A DNA stretch of 64,000 bases from positions 6,368,001 to 6,432,000 of the forward strand of contig NZ_CP069396.1 in NCBI RefSeq assembly GCF_016887565.1, in the 5' to 3' direction. Below, piece after piece: positions 7,284 to 14,691 of this stretch. This DNA is from Archangium violaceum (GTDB lineage Bacteria; Myxococcota; Myxococcia; Myxococcales; Myxococcaceae). The notes below the pieces were generated by a model, which was not told the origin of the DNA, made no database searches, and was given only the letters and a program-made list of their open reading frames with translations. A program made the translations under genes and the position numbers. Position 1 is the first letter of the stretch. Each line of letters opens with the position of its first letter.

Positions 7284-9458
7284 ATGACCATGCTTCGACT
7301 CCCTCGCTCCAGGCGAGCCTTCCTCTGGTCGTGCTCGCTCTCCCTGCTCTGTCATGCCCTCCCCGTGGGGGCCCAGGAGCGGTCCGAGGAGGAACCTCCC
7401 TCCGACCCGGACTCCCAGGCGGAGACGTTGGTGACGTCCTCCAGCGTTCCCAAGCCCCTGCTGCCCGCCTCGCGCGTGGGCTCGGAGGTGACGGCGGAGG
7501 AGCTGTCCCGCCGCCCCGCGCGCTCCACGCCGGAGGCGCTCCTGGAGGAGGAGGGCATCTTCGTCCAGCGCACCAACCACGCGGGCGGCCATCCCATCAT
7601 CCGCGGCCTGCTCGGCCACCAGGTGCTCATCATGGTGGACGGCGTGCGCCTCAACAACGCCGTCACGCGCTCCGGCCCCAACCAGTACCTCAACACCGTC
7701 GACCCGTTCCTCGTCGATCGTCTGGAAGTGGTGCGGGGCCCGTCCTCGGTGCTCTACGGCTCGGACGCGCTGGGGGGCGTCGTCAACGTCCTCACCCTGA
7801 CGCCGCGCTTCGCCTCCGAGGGCGAGCGGCGCTTTCCCGCCAGCATCCGGGCCCAGGCCGGGAGCGCGGACCTCAGCCTCCAGGGCAGCCTGCGCCTGGG
7901 CGTGGAGTTGCCGGACACCGCGGCGCTCGGCGTGGTGACGGGGCGTGACTTCAATGACCTGCGGGGCGGGGCGGCCATCGGCGTCCAGCGCTACACGGGC
8001 TATACCGAGTACGACGCGGCGGTGAAGGTGCGCCAGCGGCTGGCCCCCGGCGCCATCCTCCTGGTGCAGTATCAGGCCGCGCGCCAGGGCGATGCTCCGC
8101 GCACGGACCGCTCGGTGCCCGGCGACTTCCGCGTCTTCTCCCTCCAGGAGCGGGACTTCCTCCATGGCCAGCTCACCGTGAGCGGGGCCGGACCCTTCCA
8201 CCGCATCCGCGTGGACGCGAGCGCGCTGCGGCAGGGCGAGCGCACGGACCGCTTCCGCGTCTCCCGCGACCGCATCGAGCGCGAGGACTCGAACGTCTGG
8301 ACGTTCGGCCTGCGCGCCGAGGGCGAGCGGGGCCTGGCGTGGAACGGCGCGAGCCTGCGCGTGGGCGCCGACGTCTTCCACGACAAGGTGACGGGCGGGG
8401 CCTCCCGGGGCGCCATCCTCGTGCCGGTGGACTTCTCTCCGCGTCCGGAGCTGGCGCGCTACCCGGGCTCGCCCACCTCGCTGGCCGCGGGCCTCTTCGG
8501 CCTCTTCCAGATGGATCTCGGCACGGACGCGACGGGGCACGTGGGCGCGAGGGCGCAGCTCAACCGCATCCATCTCCCCGAGGACGACCGGCTGGCCCTG
8601 CAGTTCCCCGGCAGCCCCGTGCTGACGGCCTCCAACGCGCAGGCCCTGGGCGTGGCGGGCGAGCTGGGCTTCCAACAGCGGGTGAGCGAGGACCTCACGC
8701 TCTTCACCAACCTTGGTACGGGCTTCCGCGCGCCCAACGTGGACGACTACCTGCGCCTGGGCGCGGAGGGGCCGGGCTACGTGTTGCCCAGCCGCGAGCT
8801 GTCCCCCGAGTACTCGTACACCGCCGAGGTGGGCGGGCGCTTCCAGCGGGGCGAGGTGGCGCGGGTGCAGGCCGTGTATGCCTATACCTATATCGACGGT
8901 CTGGTGACGGCGGTGCCCGGTGCGCTCAATGGCGAGACGCATACCCCGGACGGGCTGGCCTACCTGGTGCGGACGAACGCGGACCACGCGCAGGTGCACG
9001 CGGTGGAGCTCTCCGGGCAGGTGCGGCCCGTGCGCTCGGTGACGCTGCTCGCGCGGGCCGCATGGGTCCTCTCTTCACAGAAGCGGTTGGATCCGCTGCG
9101 GCCCGAAGCGCCGGCCGAGACCGAGTCGTACTCCAAGTCCCCACCGCTCAACGGGCTGGTGCGCGCCACCTGGGAGCCGGTGGACTTCGCCTTCGTCGAG
9201 GGGGTGCTCCAGTGGGCGGCGAAGCAGGAGCGGCTGAGCGCGGCGGACCGCGAGGACATCCGCATCTGCCCCGAGTCGCCCGACTGCCAGGGGACACCCG
9301 GGTGGGCGGCGGTGCACCTGCGGGCCGGAGCGAGCTGGCGCTGGTTCACCGCGACGCTGGAGCTGCGCAACCTCACCGATGCCTCGTACCGCGCGCACGC
9401 CTCGGGCGTGGACGCGCCGGGCCGCTCGGTGACGCTCGCGCTGGAGGGCCGCCTGTGA
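7284..9458 (+). CDS. TonB-dependent outer-membrane receptor
   Basis: Outer-membrane active transporter of 724 residues. A signal peptide (MTMLRLPRSRRAFLWSCSLS, cleaved near VGAQ) is followed by an acidic linker and a plug domain: LLEEEGIFVQRTNHAGGHP, IIRGLLGHQVLIMVDGVRLN and DRLEVVRGPSSVLYGSDALG are the standard plug motifs. The remainder is an antiparallel beta-barrel ending in SVTLALEGRL. The frame is open from 7071, but the signal peptide fixes the start at 7284 or 7290. The plug resembles CirA/BtuB/HmuR-type receptors; the ligand (siderophore, haem, cobalamin or carbohydrate) cannot be read. Its stop overlaps the GTG of the next lipoprotein gene, which may be a partner. Confidence 0.93.
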   Translation: MTMLRLPRSRRAFLWSCSLSLLCHALPVGAQERSEEEPPSDPDSQAETLVTSSSVPKPLLPASRVGSEVTAEELSRRPARSTPEALLEEEGIFVQRTNHAGGHPIIRGLLGHQVLIMVDGVRLNNAVTRSGPNQYLNTVDPFLVDRLEVVRGPSSVLYGSDALGGVVNVLTLTPRFASEGERRFPASIRAQAGSADLSLQGSLRLGVELPDTAALGVVTGRDFNDLRGGAAIGVQRYTGYTEYDAAVKVRQRLAPGAILLVQYQAARQGDAPRTDRSVPGDFRVFSLQERDFLHGQLTVSGAGPFHRIRVDASALRQGERTDRFRVSRDRIEREDSNVWTFGLRAEGERGLAWNGASLRVGADVFHDKVTGGASRGAILVPVDFSPRPELARYPGSPTSLAAGLFGLFQMDLGTDATGHVGARAQLNRIHLPEDDRLALQFPGSPVLTASNAQALGVAGELGFQQRVSEDLTLFTNLGTGFRAPNVDDYLRLGAEGPGYVLPSRELSPEYSYTAEVGGRFQRGEVARVQAVYAYTYIDGLVTAVPGALNGETHTPDGLAYLVRTNADHAQVHAVELSGQVRPVRSVTLLARAAWVLSSQKRLDPLRPEAPAETESYSKSPPLNGLVRATWEPVDFAFVEGVLQWAAKQERLSAADREDIRICPESPDCQGTPGWAAVHLRAGASWRWFTATLELRNLTDASYRAHASGVDAPGRSVTLALEGRL

Positions 9459-9829
9459 GGAAGAGGTTGTCGTGGGCCGTGCTGCTCGGAGTCCTGGGTT
9501 GCCACTCGGGCCTGGGGACGCCGTGTGACGCGGAGACGAAGTGTCCCGAGGGCCTGGTGTGCTCCTTCCCGCCACCGCCGAAGGAGGGAGGGGAGGGCCT
9601 GAAGGGGCTGTGTGACTACCCGCTTCGTGGCCAGGACGAGCCCTGCTCCCAGGCCGCCGAGTGCGAGACGGCCCTGACGTGCTCCAACCACTTCGAGCCG
9701 AACACGCGCTATGGCCGCTGCGTGCCCGGGCGGGCCTCGGGCGAGGCGTGCTTCCAGGATCGCGACTGCGCCACGGGGACGTGCGAGGGCGCGAGTGGCT
9801 CCGCGCTCGACGGCACCTGCGCGGGCTGA
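9455..9829 (+). CDS. Cys-rich lipoprotein translationally coupled to the TonB receptor
   Basis: A 124-residue protein starting at a GTG that overlaps the receptor stop (GTGA at 9455-9458), so translation is probably coupled. The N-terminus MRKRLSWAVLLGVLGC is a lipoprotein signal with lipobox VLGC, putting a lipidated Cys16 at a membrane. The mature part holds three similar Cys units: PCDAETKCPEGLVC, PCSQAAECETALTC and ACFQDRDCATGTC, a C-x(6)-C-x(4)-C pattern resembling the Dickkopf/EGF-like modules frequent in myxobacterial surface proteins. It may be a surface-exposed accessory of the receptor; this is inferred from coupling only. Confidence 0.85.
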   Translation: MRKRLSWAVLLGVLGCHSGLGTPCDAETKCPEGLVCSFPPPPKEGGEGLKGLCDYPLRGQDEPCSQAAECETALTCSNHFEPNTRYGRCVPGRASGEACFQDRDCATGTCEGASGSALDGTCAG

Positions 9830-9848
9830 GGGGCGCGTTGAATGAAAA

Positions 9849-9876
9849 GGGGCCCGGGCCGTGTGGCCCGGACCCC
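9849..9876 (-). terminator. Intrinsic terminator of the Asp-box protein gene
   Basis: A 12-base-pair stem with one mismatch (GGGGCCCGGGCC / GGCCCGGACCCC) and a GTGT loop lies between the convergent lipoprotein and Asp-box genes. On the minus strand it is followed by TTTT, so it should end the minus-strand transcript. It may also stop the plus-strand operon less efficiently. Confidence 0.7.
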
Positions 9877-9903
9877 CATGACTTCAGAGCGGAGCGCTCC
9901 GGA

Positions 9904-12285
9904 CTACGGCATCAGCTCCCAGACCGAGCGGCCGAAGGTGCCGGCGCGCACGAGGCTGGAGTCCTGGAGGATCTCCAGGTCGGTCACGTTCACCAGCGGC
10001 ATGCCGGTGCCGAAGCGGCTCCACGTGGCGCCCGCGTCGGTGGAGCGGTACACGCCCAGGTGCGTGGCGGCGTACACCGTGGTGTTGCTGCCCGGATCCA
10101 CGGTGATGCTGTTGACCGGGACGCCGGACGGCAGGCCGCTCTCGCTCACCGCCCAGGTGGCGCCGAAGTCCGTGGACTTCCAGGCGTGGGCCTTGGTCCC
10201 GTCCGGCGCGACCGAGGAGACGTAGAGGGTGTTGGGGTTGGTCGGGTCGAACTCCACGTCGCTCAGGCTCAGGCCGTTGTTGGGCAGCGCCGCGGCCTGG
10301 GTCCAGCTCGTGCCGCCGTTGTTGGTGAGGAACACGCGGCCGGCGTTGGCGACGATGCCGAGGATGCTGCCGTTGCTCTTCGCCGTGCCGATGCCGCGGA
10401 TGAAGATGTCGGTGGGCAGGCCAGTGGTGCCCAGCGCGCTCCACGAGCTGGCGTAGTTGGTCGACTTGTACACCTTGGTGTTCACGAAGGTGTAGACGGT
10501 GTTGCCCGTCGCGTCGCCCTTCCAGGTCGTCAGCACGGTGTTGAACGGCGCCGAGCTGCTGTTGTTGCTCTCGGTGATGCCGGTGCTGGCCGAGGCGAAG
10601 TTCAGGCCGCCGTCGGTGCTCTTGTAGATGCGGGAGTAGTACAGCGTGCCGAGCATCTGCTTGCCGTTGGTGGCGTGGATGTCGCAGCCGAAGCCGTCGC
10701 CGCCGAGCTCCTGGTTGTAGACGCTGGTGGAGCCCACGCGCACGCGGGTGCCGTTGTCCTGCAGGCCCGCGATGACGGCGCTGCGGTCACCCGCCGATGC
10801 GCCGATGTCGTAGATGAGGTGCGAGGCGATGCCCACGTTGAGCGTGTCCGTGAAGCTGGTGCCCGCGTTGCTCGTCAGGAAGACGCCGCCGTCGTTGCCC
10901 ACGTACAGCTTGCCGCCCGTCGGGTCGAAGGCCGCGGCGTGGAAGTCCGCGTGCACGTACGGCAGGCTGAACTGGCCGAGCCAGTTGGTGACCTGGGCGT
11001 AGGTCGAGCCGCCGTCGGTGGTCTTCGCCATGTGCAGCGCGCCGCCGAAGTAGACCAGGTTGGGGTTGGTCGGGTGGACGATGATCATCTGATCGTACCA
11101 ACCCTGGGTGTTGAAGAGGGCACTCACCTGGCGCGCCTCGGTGTTGCCGTTGGAGTAGCGCTTGCTGGCCGCGCCGAGCGCCGTGAAGCTGGTGCCGCCG
11201 TTGGTGGACTTGAAGATGTCCGCCAGGTTGCCGCTGGGGTTGGAGGCCAGCACGTACACGGTGGTGGGGCTGGAGGGCGCCGTGGCGACGGTCATGCGCT
11301 CCAGGCCTGCCGAGGAGGTGACGCCGGTGGAGCGCGTCCACGTGGCCCCGTTGTCGGCCGTCACCCACACCTGGCCCTGGGTGTTGCCACTGGCGGCGGA
11401 GGGCTGGGCCTCGAGGGTGATGATGAACTTCGAGCCGCCCGCGTGGGCGATGGACCAGCCGGAGGGCGTCTCCGTGTAGCCGGTGGCCAGGCTCACCTGG
11501 GACCAGGTGGCGCCCGCGTCCACCGAGCGGAAGATGCCCGCGTTGGTGGTGGCCAGCACGATGTTGCCGTTGCCCGGCACCACCTGGATGTCGGTGATGG
11601 AGGTGGCGTTGCCCAGGTACACCGGGGCGAACCAGGTGTTGCCGCCGTCGGTGGACTTCACCAGGCCGATGCCGGTGCCGTCGAACGGATCTCCCAGGCC
11701 CAGGTACAGCACCTGGCTGTTGTTGGGGTCCATCTCCAGGCTGCCGACGGACAGGCTGCCCAGCGTCTCCGTCCTGGGCGTCCAGGTGGTGCCGCCGTCG
11801 GTGGACTTCCAGACGCCGCCGCCCGAGAAGGCCACGTAGAGGGTATTGGGGTTGGTCGGGTCGACGATGATGTTGCGCACCCGGCCCGCGTCCGTCTTGT
11901 TCAGCGAATAGCTGCCGTTCTGCAGGTAGTCGGCCTTGGTGGGGCCGATGTTCACCCACGTGGTGCCCGTGGCCGCGACGGTCGCGGTCGGGTCCGTCAC
12001 CGCGGTGATGGTCGAGGAGCTGCCCGGGAGCTGCGAGGCATACTTCTCACGCTCCTTGCGCGCCGCCTCGTTCATGAACTTGCGGAACTCGAGCGACCAC
12101 GGCCCGCCCTTCTTCGCCTTCTTCGCCTTGCCGTAGGCCTCGTTGTACCACTGGTCCCGGAACTCACGCCGGGCGTTGGCGTCGTCCCGGTCATGCTCCC
12201 GCTCGGCGGCCAGCGAGGACAGGGGGGCGAGGGTCACGGCGATGGCCGCGGCGAACAACCGGCGCCAGCTCTTCTGCGAACGCAT
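9904..12285 (-). CDS. Secreted Asp-box (BNR/sortilin-like) beta-propeller protein
   Basis: 793-residue exported protein with a clear signal peptide (MRSQKSWRRLFAAAIAVTLA, cleaved near SLAAE). It contains about a dozen Asp-box motifs of the S-T-D-x-G-x-x-W type, for example STDGGTTWTP, STDGGNTW, SVDAGATW, TADNGATW, STDFGATW and STDAGATW, which mark blades of the 7+7-blade propellers of GH74 xyloglucanases and VPS10/sortilin proteins. Repeats of DPTNPNTLYV are typical of the family. Residues 40-80 are charged and rich in Lys (AYGKAKKAKKGG). No catalytic Asp pair could be assigned from sequence alone, so it may bind rather than hydrolyse glycans. It has its own hairpin-U terminator and an AT-rich promoter region with direct repeats. 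Confidence 0.85.
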   Translation of the reverse strand: MRSQKSWRRLFAAAIAVTLAPLSSLAAEREHDRDDANARREFRDQWYNEAYGKAKKAKKGGPWSLEFRKFMNEAARKEREKYASQLPGSSSTITAVTDPTATVAATGTTWVNIGPTKADYLQNGSYSLNKTDAGRVRNIIVDPTNPNTLYVAFSGGGVWKSTDGGTTWTPRTETLGSLSVGSLEMDPNNSQVLYLGLGDPFDGTGIGLVKSTDGGNTWFAPVYLGNATSITDIQVVPGNGNIVLATTNAGIFRSVDAGATWSQVSLATGYTETPSGWSIAHAGGSKFIITLEAQPSAASGNTQGQVWVTADNGATWTRSTGVTSSAGLERMTVATAPSSPTTVYVLASNPSGNLADIFKSTNGGTSFTALGAASKRYSNGNTEARQVSALFNTQGWYDQMIIVHPTNPNLVYFGGALHMAKTTDGGSTYAQVTNWLGQFSLPYVHADFHAAAFDPTGGKLYVGNDGGVFLTSNAGTSFTDTLNVGIASHLIYDIGASAGDRSAVIAGLQDNGTRVRVGSTSVYNQELGGDGFGCDIHATNGKQMLGTLYYSRIYKSTDGGLNFASASTGITESNNSSSAPFNTVLTTWKGDATGNTVYTFVNTKVYKSTNYASSWSALGTTGLPTDIFIRGIGTAKSNGSILGIVANAGRVFLTNNGGTSWTQAAALPNNGLSLSDVEFDPTNPNTLYVSSVAPDGTKAHAWKSTDFGATWAVSESGLPSGVPVNSITVDPGSNTTVYAATHLGVYRSTDAGATWSRFGTGMPLVNVTDLEILQDSSLVRAGTFGRSVWELMP

Positions 12286-12347
12286 TTCACGGCTCCTTGA
12301 GGTCCTGGACTTCTCAGCGAGGACCCCCGGAAACGGTTATCGCCCAC

Positions 12348-12382
12348 AATTCTTGAGAATTCCAGATGGATGAGAATTCCAG
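12348..12382 (-). promoter_or_regulatory. AT-rich operator-like repeats upstream of the Asp-box gene
   Basis: TGAGAATTCCAG occurs twice in direct orientation at 12354-12365 and 12371-12382, 17 bases apart. The first copy overlaps the perfect palindrome AATTCT-TG-AGAATT (12348-12361). The block lies 63-97 bases upstream of the Asp-box gene and stands out as AT-rich, so it may be a regulator or sigma-factor site for that gene. Confidence 0.4.
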
Positions 12383-12405
12383 CCTTGGAGCTTCCGGACC
12401 GGGCG

Positions 12406-13368
12406 TCACGGCGTGTTGAGGGCTGCCATCCGCGTGCCGACCGCGTGCAGTCGCTGGCGCAGGGACAGCGGCTCGAGGACCTCGACGCCATCGCCCAAGC
12501 CGCTGAGCTGGTCGACGGCGACGTCCTCGCTCTCCAAGAGGAGGTCCACCGTGCGCCAGCCGTCCGCGTCTGGCGGCCCGGCGGCGTCGAGCATCCGGCG
12601 GACGGCATCATGTGGGACCAGGTGGGGCAGGAGCTTCTGGGCGCGAGCCGAGAGGCGGACGCGGCAGGGGTAGGTGAGCAGGGACGCGTCGAACTCCGCC
12701 GAAGATTGGGCCCACCATGCGGCGAGGTCGAAGTCTTCCGGGCGGACGAACGTCTCGTCCCGGACCTGGGCCCGGTGGATCCGGCTGAGCCGGTACGTCT
12801 TGAGCTCCCCGCGGTGCCGGGCGATCAGGTACCAGGTGCCCGACTTGAGGACGAGCCCGAGCGGGTCCACGCGGCGGATGACGGAGTGTGAGCCGTAGTG
12901 GATGTCGAGCTGGTGGCCCGTCCAGACGGCCTCGGCGGCGGCGGGCAGCGCGTCGAGCTGCTCGGGCCGGGAGAACCAGCCGGGCGCGTCGAGCAGGAAC
13001 CGCTCCCGGATCCGGCCCGCCCGGCCTCGCAGCTCCGAGGGAAGGGTGGCATCCACCTTGGCCCTGGCGCTCACGGCGACCGTGGCCAGGCCCAGGTCGG
13101 TGAGGGCCTGCGGAGCCCCGGACAGGAACAGGGCGGTCGCCTCGTCGGCGGTCAGGCCGTCGAGGCGCGTGCGCCAGCCCTCGACCAGACGGATTCCACC
13201 GTGCGGACCCGGCTCGGTCCAGACGGGAACGCCAGCCGCCATCAGCGCGGCCACGTCGCGGTAGAGCGTGCGGACGGAGACCTCCAGCTCGGCGGCGAGC
13301 TCCGCCGCCGTGGCGTGTCCGCGCCGTTGGAGATTGAGGAGGAGGGCGAGCAATCGACTGGAACGCAT
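12406..13368 (-). CDS. YafY-type HTH/WYL-domain transcriptional regulator
   Basis: 320-residue DNA-binding protein. The N-terminal winged helix (residues about 1-60) has the HTH_11 pattern ATAAELAAELEVSVRTLYRD, followed by LMAAGVPVWTEPGPHGG, the wing. The WYL ligand-sensing domain is identified by SGTWYLIARHRGELKTYRLS with the W-Y-L triad itself. The ATG at 13368 begins exactly at the HTH (MRSSRLLALLLNLQRRGHA); the longer frame has no supporting upstream domain. It is divergent from the DHFR-like gene with a 21-base palindrome in between, so it is probably an autoregulator of both. Ligand unknown; WYL domains in other proteins bind nucleic acids or small molecules. Confidence 0.93.
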   Translation of the reverse strand: MRSSRLLALLLNLQRRGHATAAELAAELEVSVRTLYRDVAALMAAGVPVWTEPGPHGGIRLVEGWRTRLDGLTADEATALFLSGAPQALTDLGLATVAVSARAKVDATLPSELRGRAGRIRERFLLDAPGWFSRPEQLDALPAAAEAVWTGHQLDIHYGSHSVIRRVDPLGLVLKSGTWYLIARHRGELKTYRLSRIHRAQVRDETFVRPEDFDLAAWWAQSSAEFDASLLTYPCRVRLSARAQKLLPHLVPHDAVRRMLDAAGPPDADGWRTVDLLLESEDVAVDQLSGLGDGVEVLEPLSLRQRLHAVGTRMAALNTP

Positions 13369-13391
13369 CGTCCGCCACCCTGCCAGAGAAT

Positions 13392-13412
13392 CCCTGACAG
13401 GAGTTGTCAGGG
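13392..13412. promoter_or_regulatory. Palindromic operator between WYL regulator and DHFR-like gene
   Basis: Perfect inverted repeat CCCTGACA / TGTCAGGG with a five-base spacer (GGAGT), centred in the 66-base divergent gap. The TGACA-N5-TGTCA core and position, 24 bases from the regulator start and 23 from the reductase start, make it the obvious binding site of the WYL protein on both promoters. Confidence 0.75.
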
Positions 13413-13434
13413 ATGCCGTGGCAGGCTGAAGACC

Positions 13435-14025
13435 ATGACACGGACCCAATACTACGTAGCGGCCAGTATCGACGGTTACATCGCCGACGCGGACGGTCGT
13501 CTGGACTGGCTCTTCCAGTTCAACGACGCGCAGGGGGTGACCGAGCACTACACGAAGTTCCTCTCGGGCGTGGGGGCATTGGCGATGGGCGCCGCGACCT
13601 ACGAGTTCATCCTCGCCGAGCTCCGGGAAGCCTGGCCCTACGCCGGCATTCCCACCTGGGTGTTCACCCATCGCGAGCTGCCCGGCTACCCGGGGGCGGA
13701 CATCCGCTTCACCACCGAGGACGTGGGCGCCGTCCACGAGCAGATGGTCCGGGCGGCGGGGGAGAAGAACATCTGGTTGATGGGCGGCGGCAACCTCGTG
13801 GCCCAGTTCTCGAAGCGAGGACTCCTGGACGAGCTGCTGCTCGGCGTCGCTCCCGTCATCCTCGGAGGTGGGATTCCGCTGCTGCCCGCCCGCCTGCCGG
13901 GTCCGCTCGAGCTCCAGGGCATCACCCGCTTCGGCCAGGGCATGGTCGAGCTGCGGTACGAGATTCCCCGCGGCGCTGGCGGCGCCTCCGGAGAACCCTA
14001 CCCGAAAAGTCACAATCCGGGGTAG
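13435..14025 (+). CDS. Dihydrofolate reductase-like (RibD C-terminal domain) protein
   Basis: 196-residue single-domain protein of the DHFR/RibD_C family, which use NADPH to reduce pterin or pyrimidine-like substrates. Visible motifs are YYVAASIDGYIADADGRLDW at residues 6-25, the GVGALAMGAATYEF loop, IWLMGGGNLV near 118-127 and the APVILGGGIPLL segment, all typical of stand-alone DHFR-like proteins paired with YafY regulators. The ATG at 13435 directly precedes the first strand. It is divergent from the WYL regulator and likely its main target. The physiological substrate of these proteins is not established. Confidence 0.9.
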   Translation: MTRTQYYVAASIDGYIADADGRLDWLFQFNDAQGVTEHYTKFLSGVGALAMGAATYEFILAELREAWPYAGIPTWVFTHRELPGYPGADIRFTTEDVGAVHEQMVRAAGEKNIWLMGGGNLVAQFSKRGLLDELLLGVAPVILGGGIPLLPARLPGPLELQGITRFGQGMVELRYEIPRGAGGASGEPYPKSHNPG

Positions 14026-14094
14026 TCTTCGGAGTCACCGTGGAAGCGGGGTGCCGCTTCGCGGGTTCTGACCACGAAGGTAGGGGGCGCGGAC

Positions 14095-14691
14095 ATGGGG
14101 AAAGGGAAGAAGCCGGCGACGTACGAGGACATCGAGGCGCTGCCGGTCGGGTGGGTGGGGGAGATCCTCGAGGACGAGCTGGTGGCCTCGCCGCGGCCAG
14201 CCCTGCCACATGCCCGGGTGTCATCGGCGCTCAATGCCTTGTTGAGCACGGCTTTCGATCTGGAGCACCCGGGGACACGGGGAGGGTGGTGGATTCTTTC
14301 CGAGCCAGAGCTCCATCTGGGCCGGGACATCGTGGTGCCGGACCTCGCGGGCTGGCGGCGCGATCGGATGCCAGACCCCTCCTTCATGGACGAGCCTTTC
14401 GCGACGGTGGCTCCCGATTGGGTGTGTGAGGTGCTCTCGCCCTCCACCGTCCGTGTCGACAGGGAGCGCAAGCTGCCGTTCTACCACCGTGAGGGCGTGA
14501 GCCATGTCTGGTTCATCGATCCGCTGACGCGCACCCTGGAGATCCGCCACCGCCGGGAGCGGGACTGGTTGCTCACCGCCAGCCATCGCGGCGACGGGGA
14601 GGTCCGCGCCGAACCGTTCGACGTGCTCCTGTTGAGGCTGGGTGCCCTGTGGTTGCCCCGCCCTGGCGCAACGCCGGCTCCCGTCATTTGA
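14095..14691 (+). CDS. Uma2-family (DUF820) PD-(D/E)XK nuclease-like protein
   Basis: 198-residue member of the Uma2/DUF820 family, with a restriction-endonuclease-like fold whose biological role is not established. The active-site pattern is present: Asp in VVPDLAGWRR (about residue 82), Glu in PDWVCEVLSPST, and Lys in RERKLPFYHREGVSHVWFID. A GGGGGCG ribosome site precedes the ATG. The last eight bases overlap the convergent TctA-type gene. A related gene is present at 63394 in this window, sharing VVPDL-GWRR, PDWVCEVLS and REGV-HVW blocks; such proteins are commonly present in multiple copies. Confidence 0.88.
   Translation: MGKGKKPATYEDIEALPVGWVGEILEDELVASPRPALPHARVSSALNALLSTAFDLEHPGTRGGWWILSEPELHLGRDIVVPDLAGWRRDRMPDPSFMDEPFATVAPDWVCEVLSPSTVRVDRERKLPFYHREGVSHVWFIDPLTRTLEIRHRRERDWLLTASHRGDGEVRAEPFDVLLLRLGALWLPRPGATPAPVI

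Noticed and set aside
9661-12300. 879-codon plus-strand frame opposite the Asp-box protein
   Set aside because: Its translation is Arg/Gly/Val/His-rich without domains; it is the antisense shadow of the GC-biased minus-strand gene with signal peptide and Asp-boxes.
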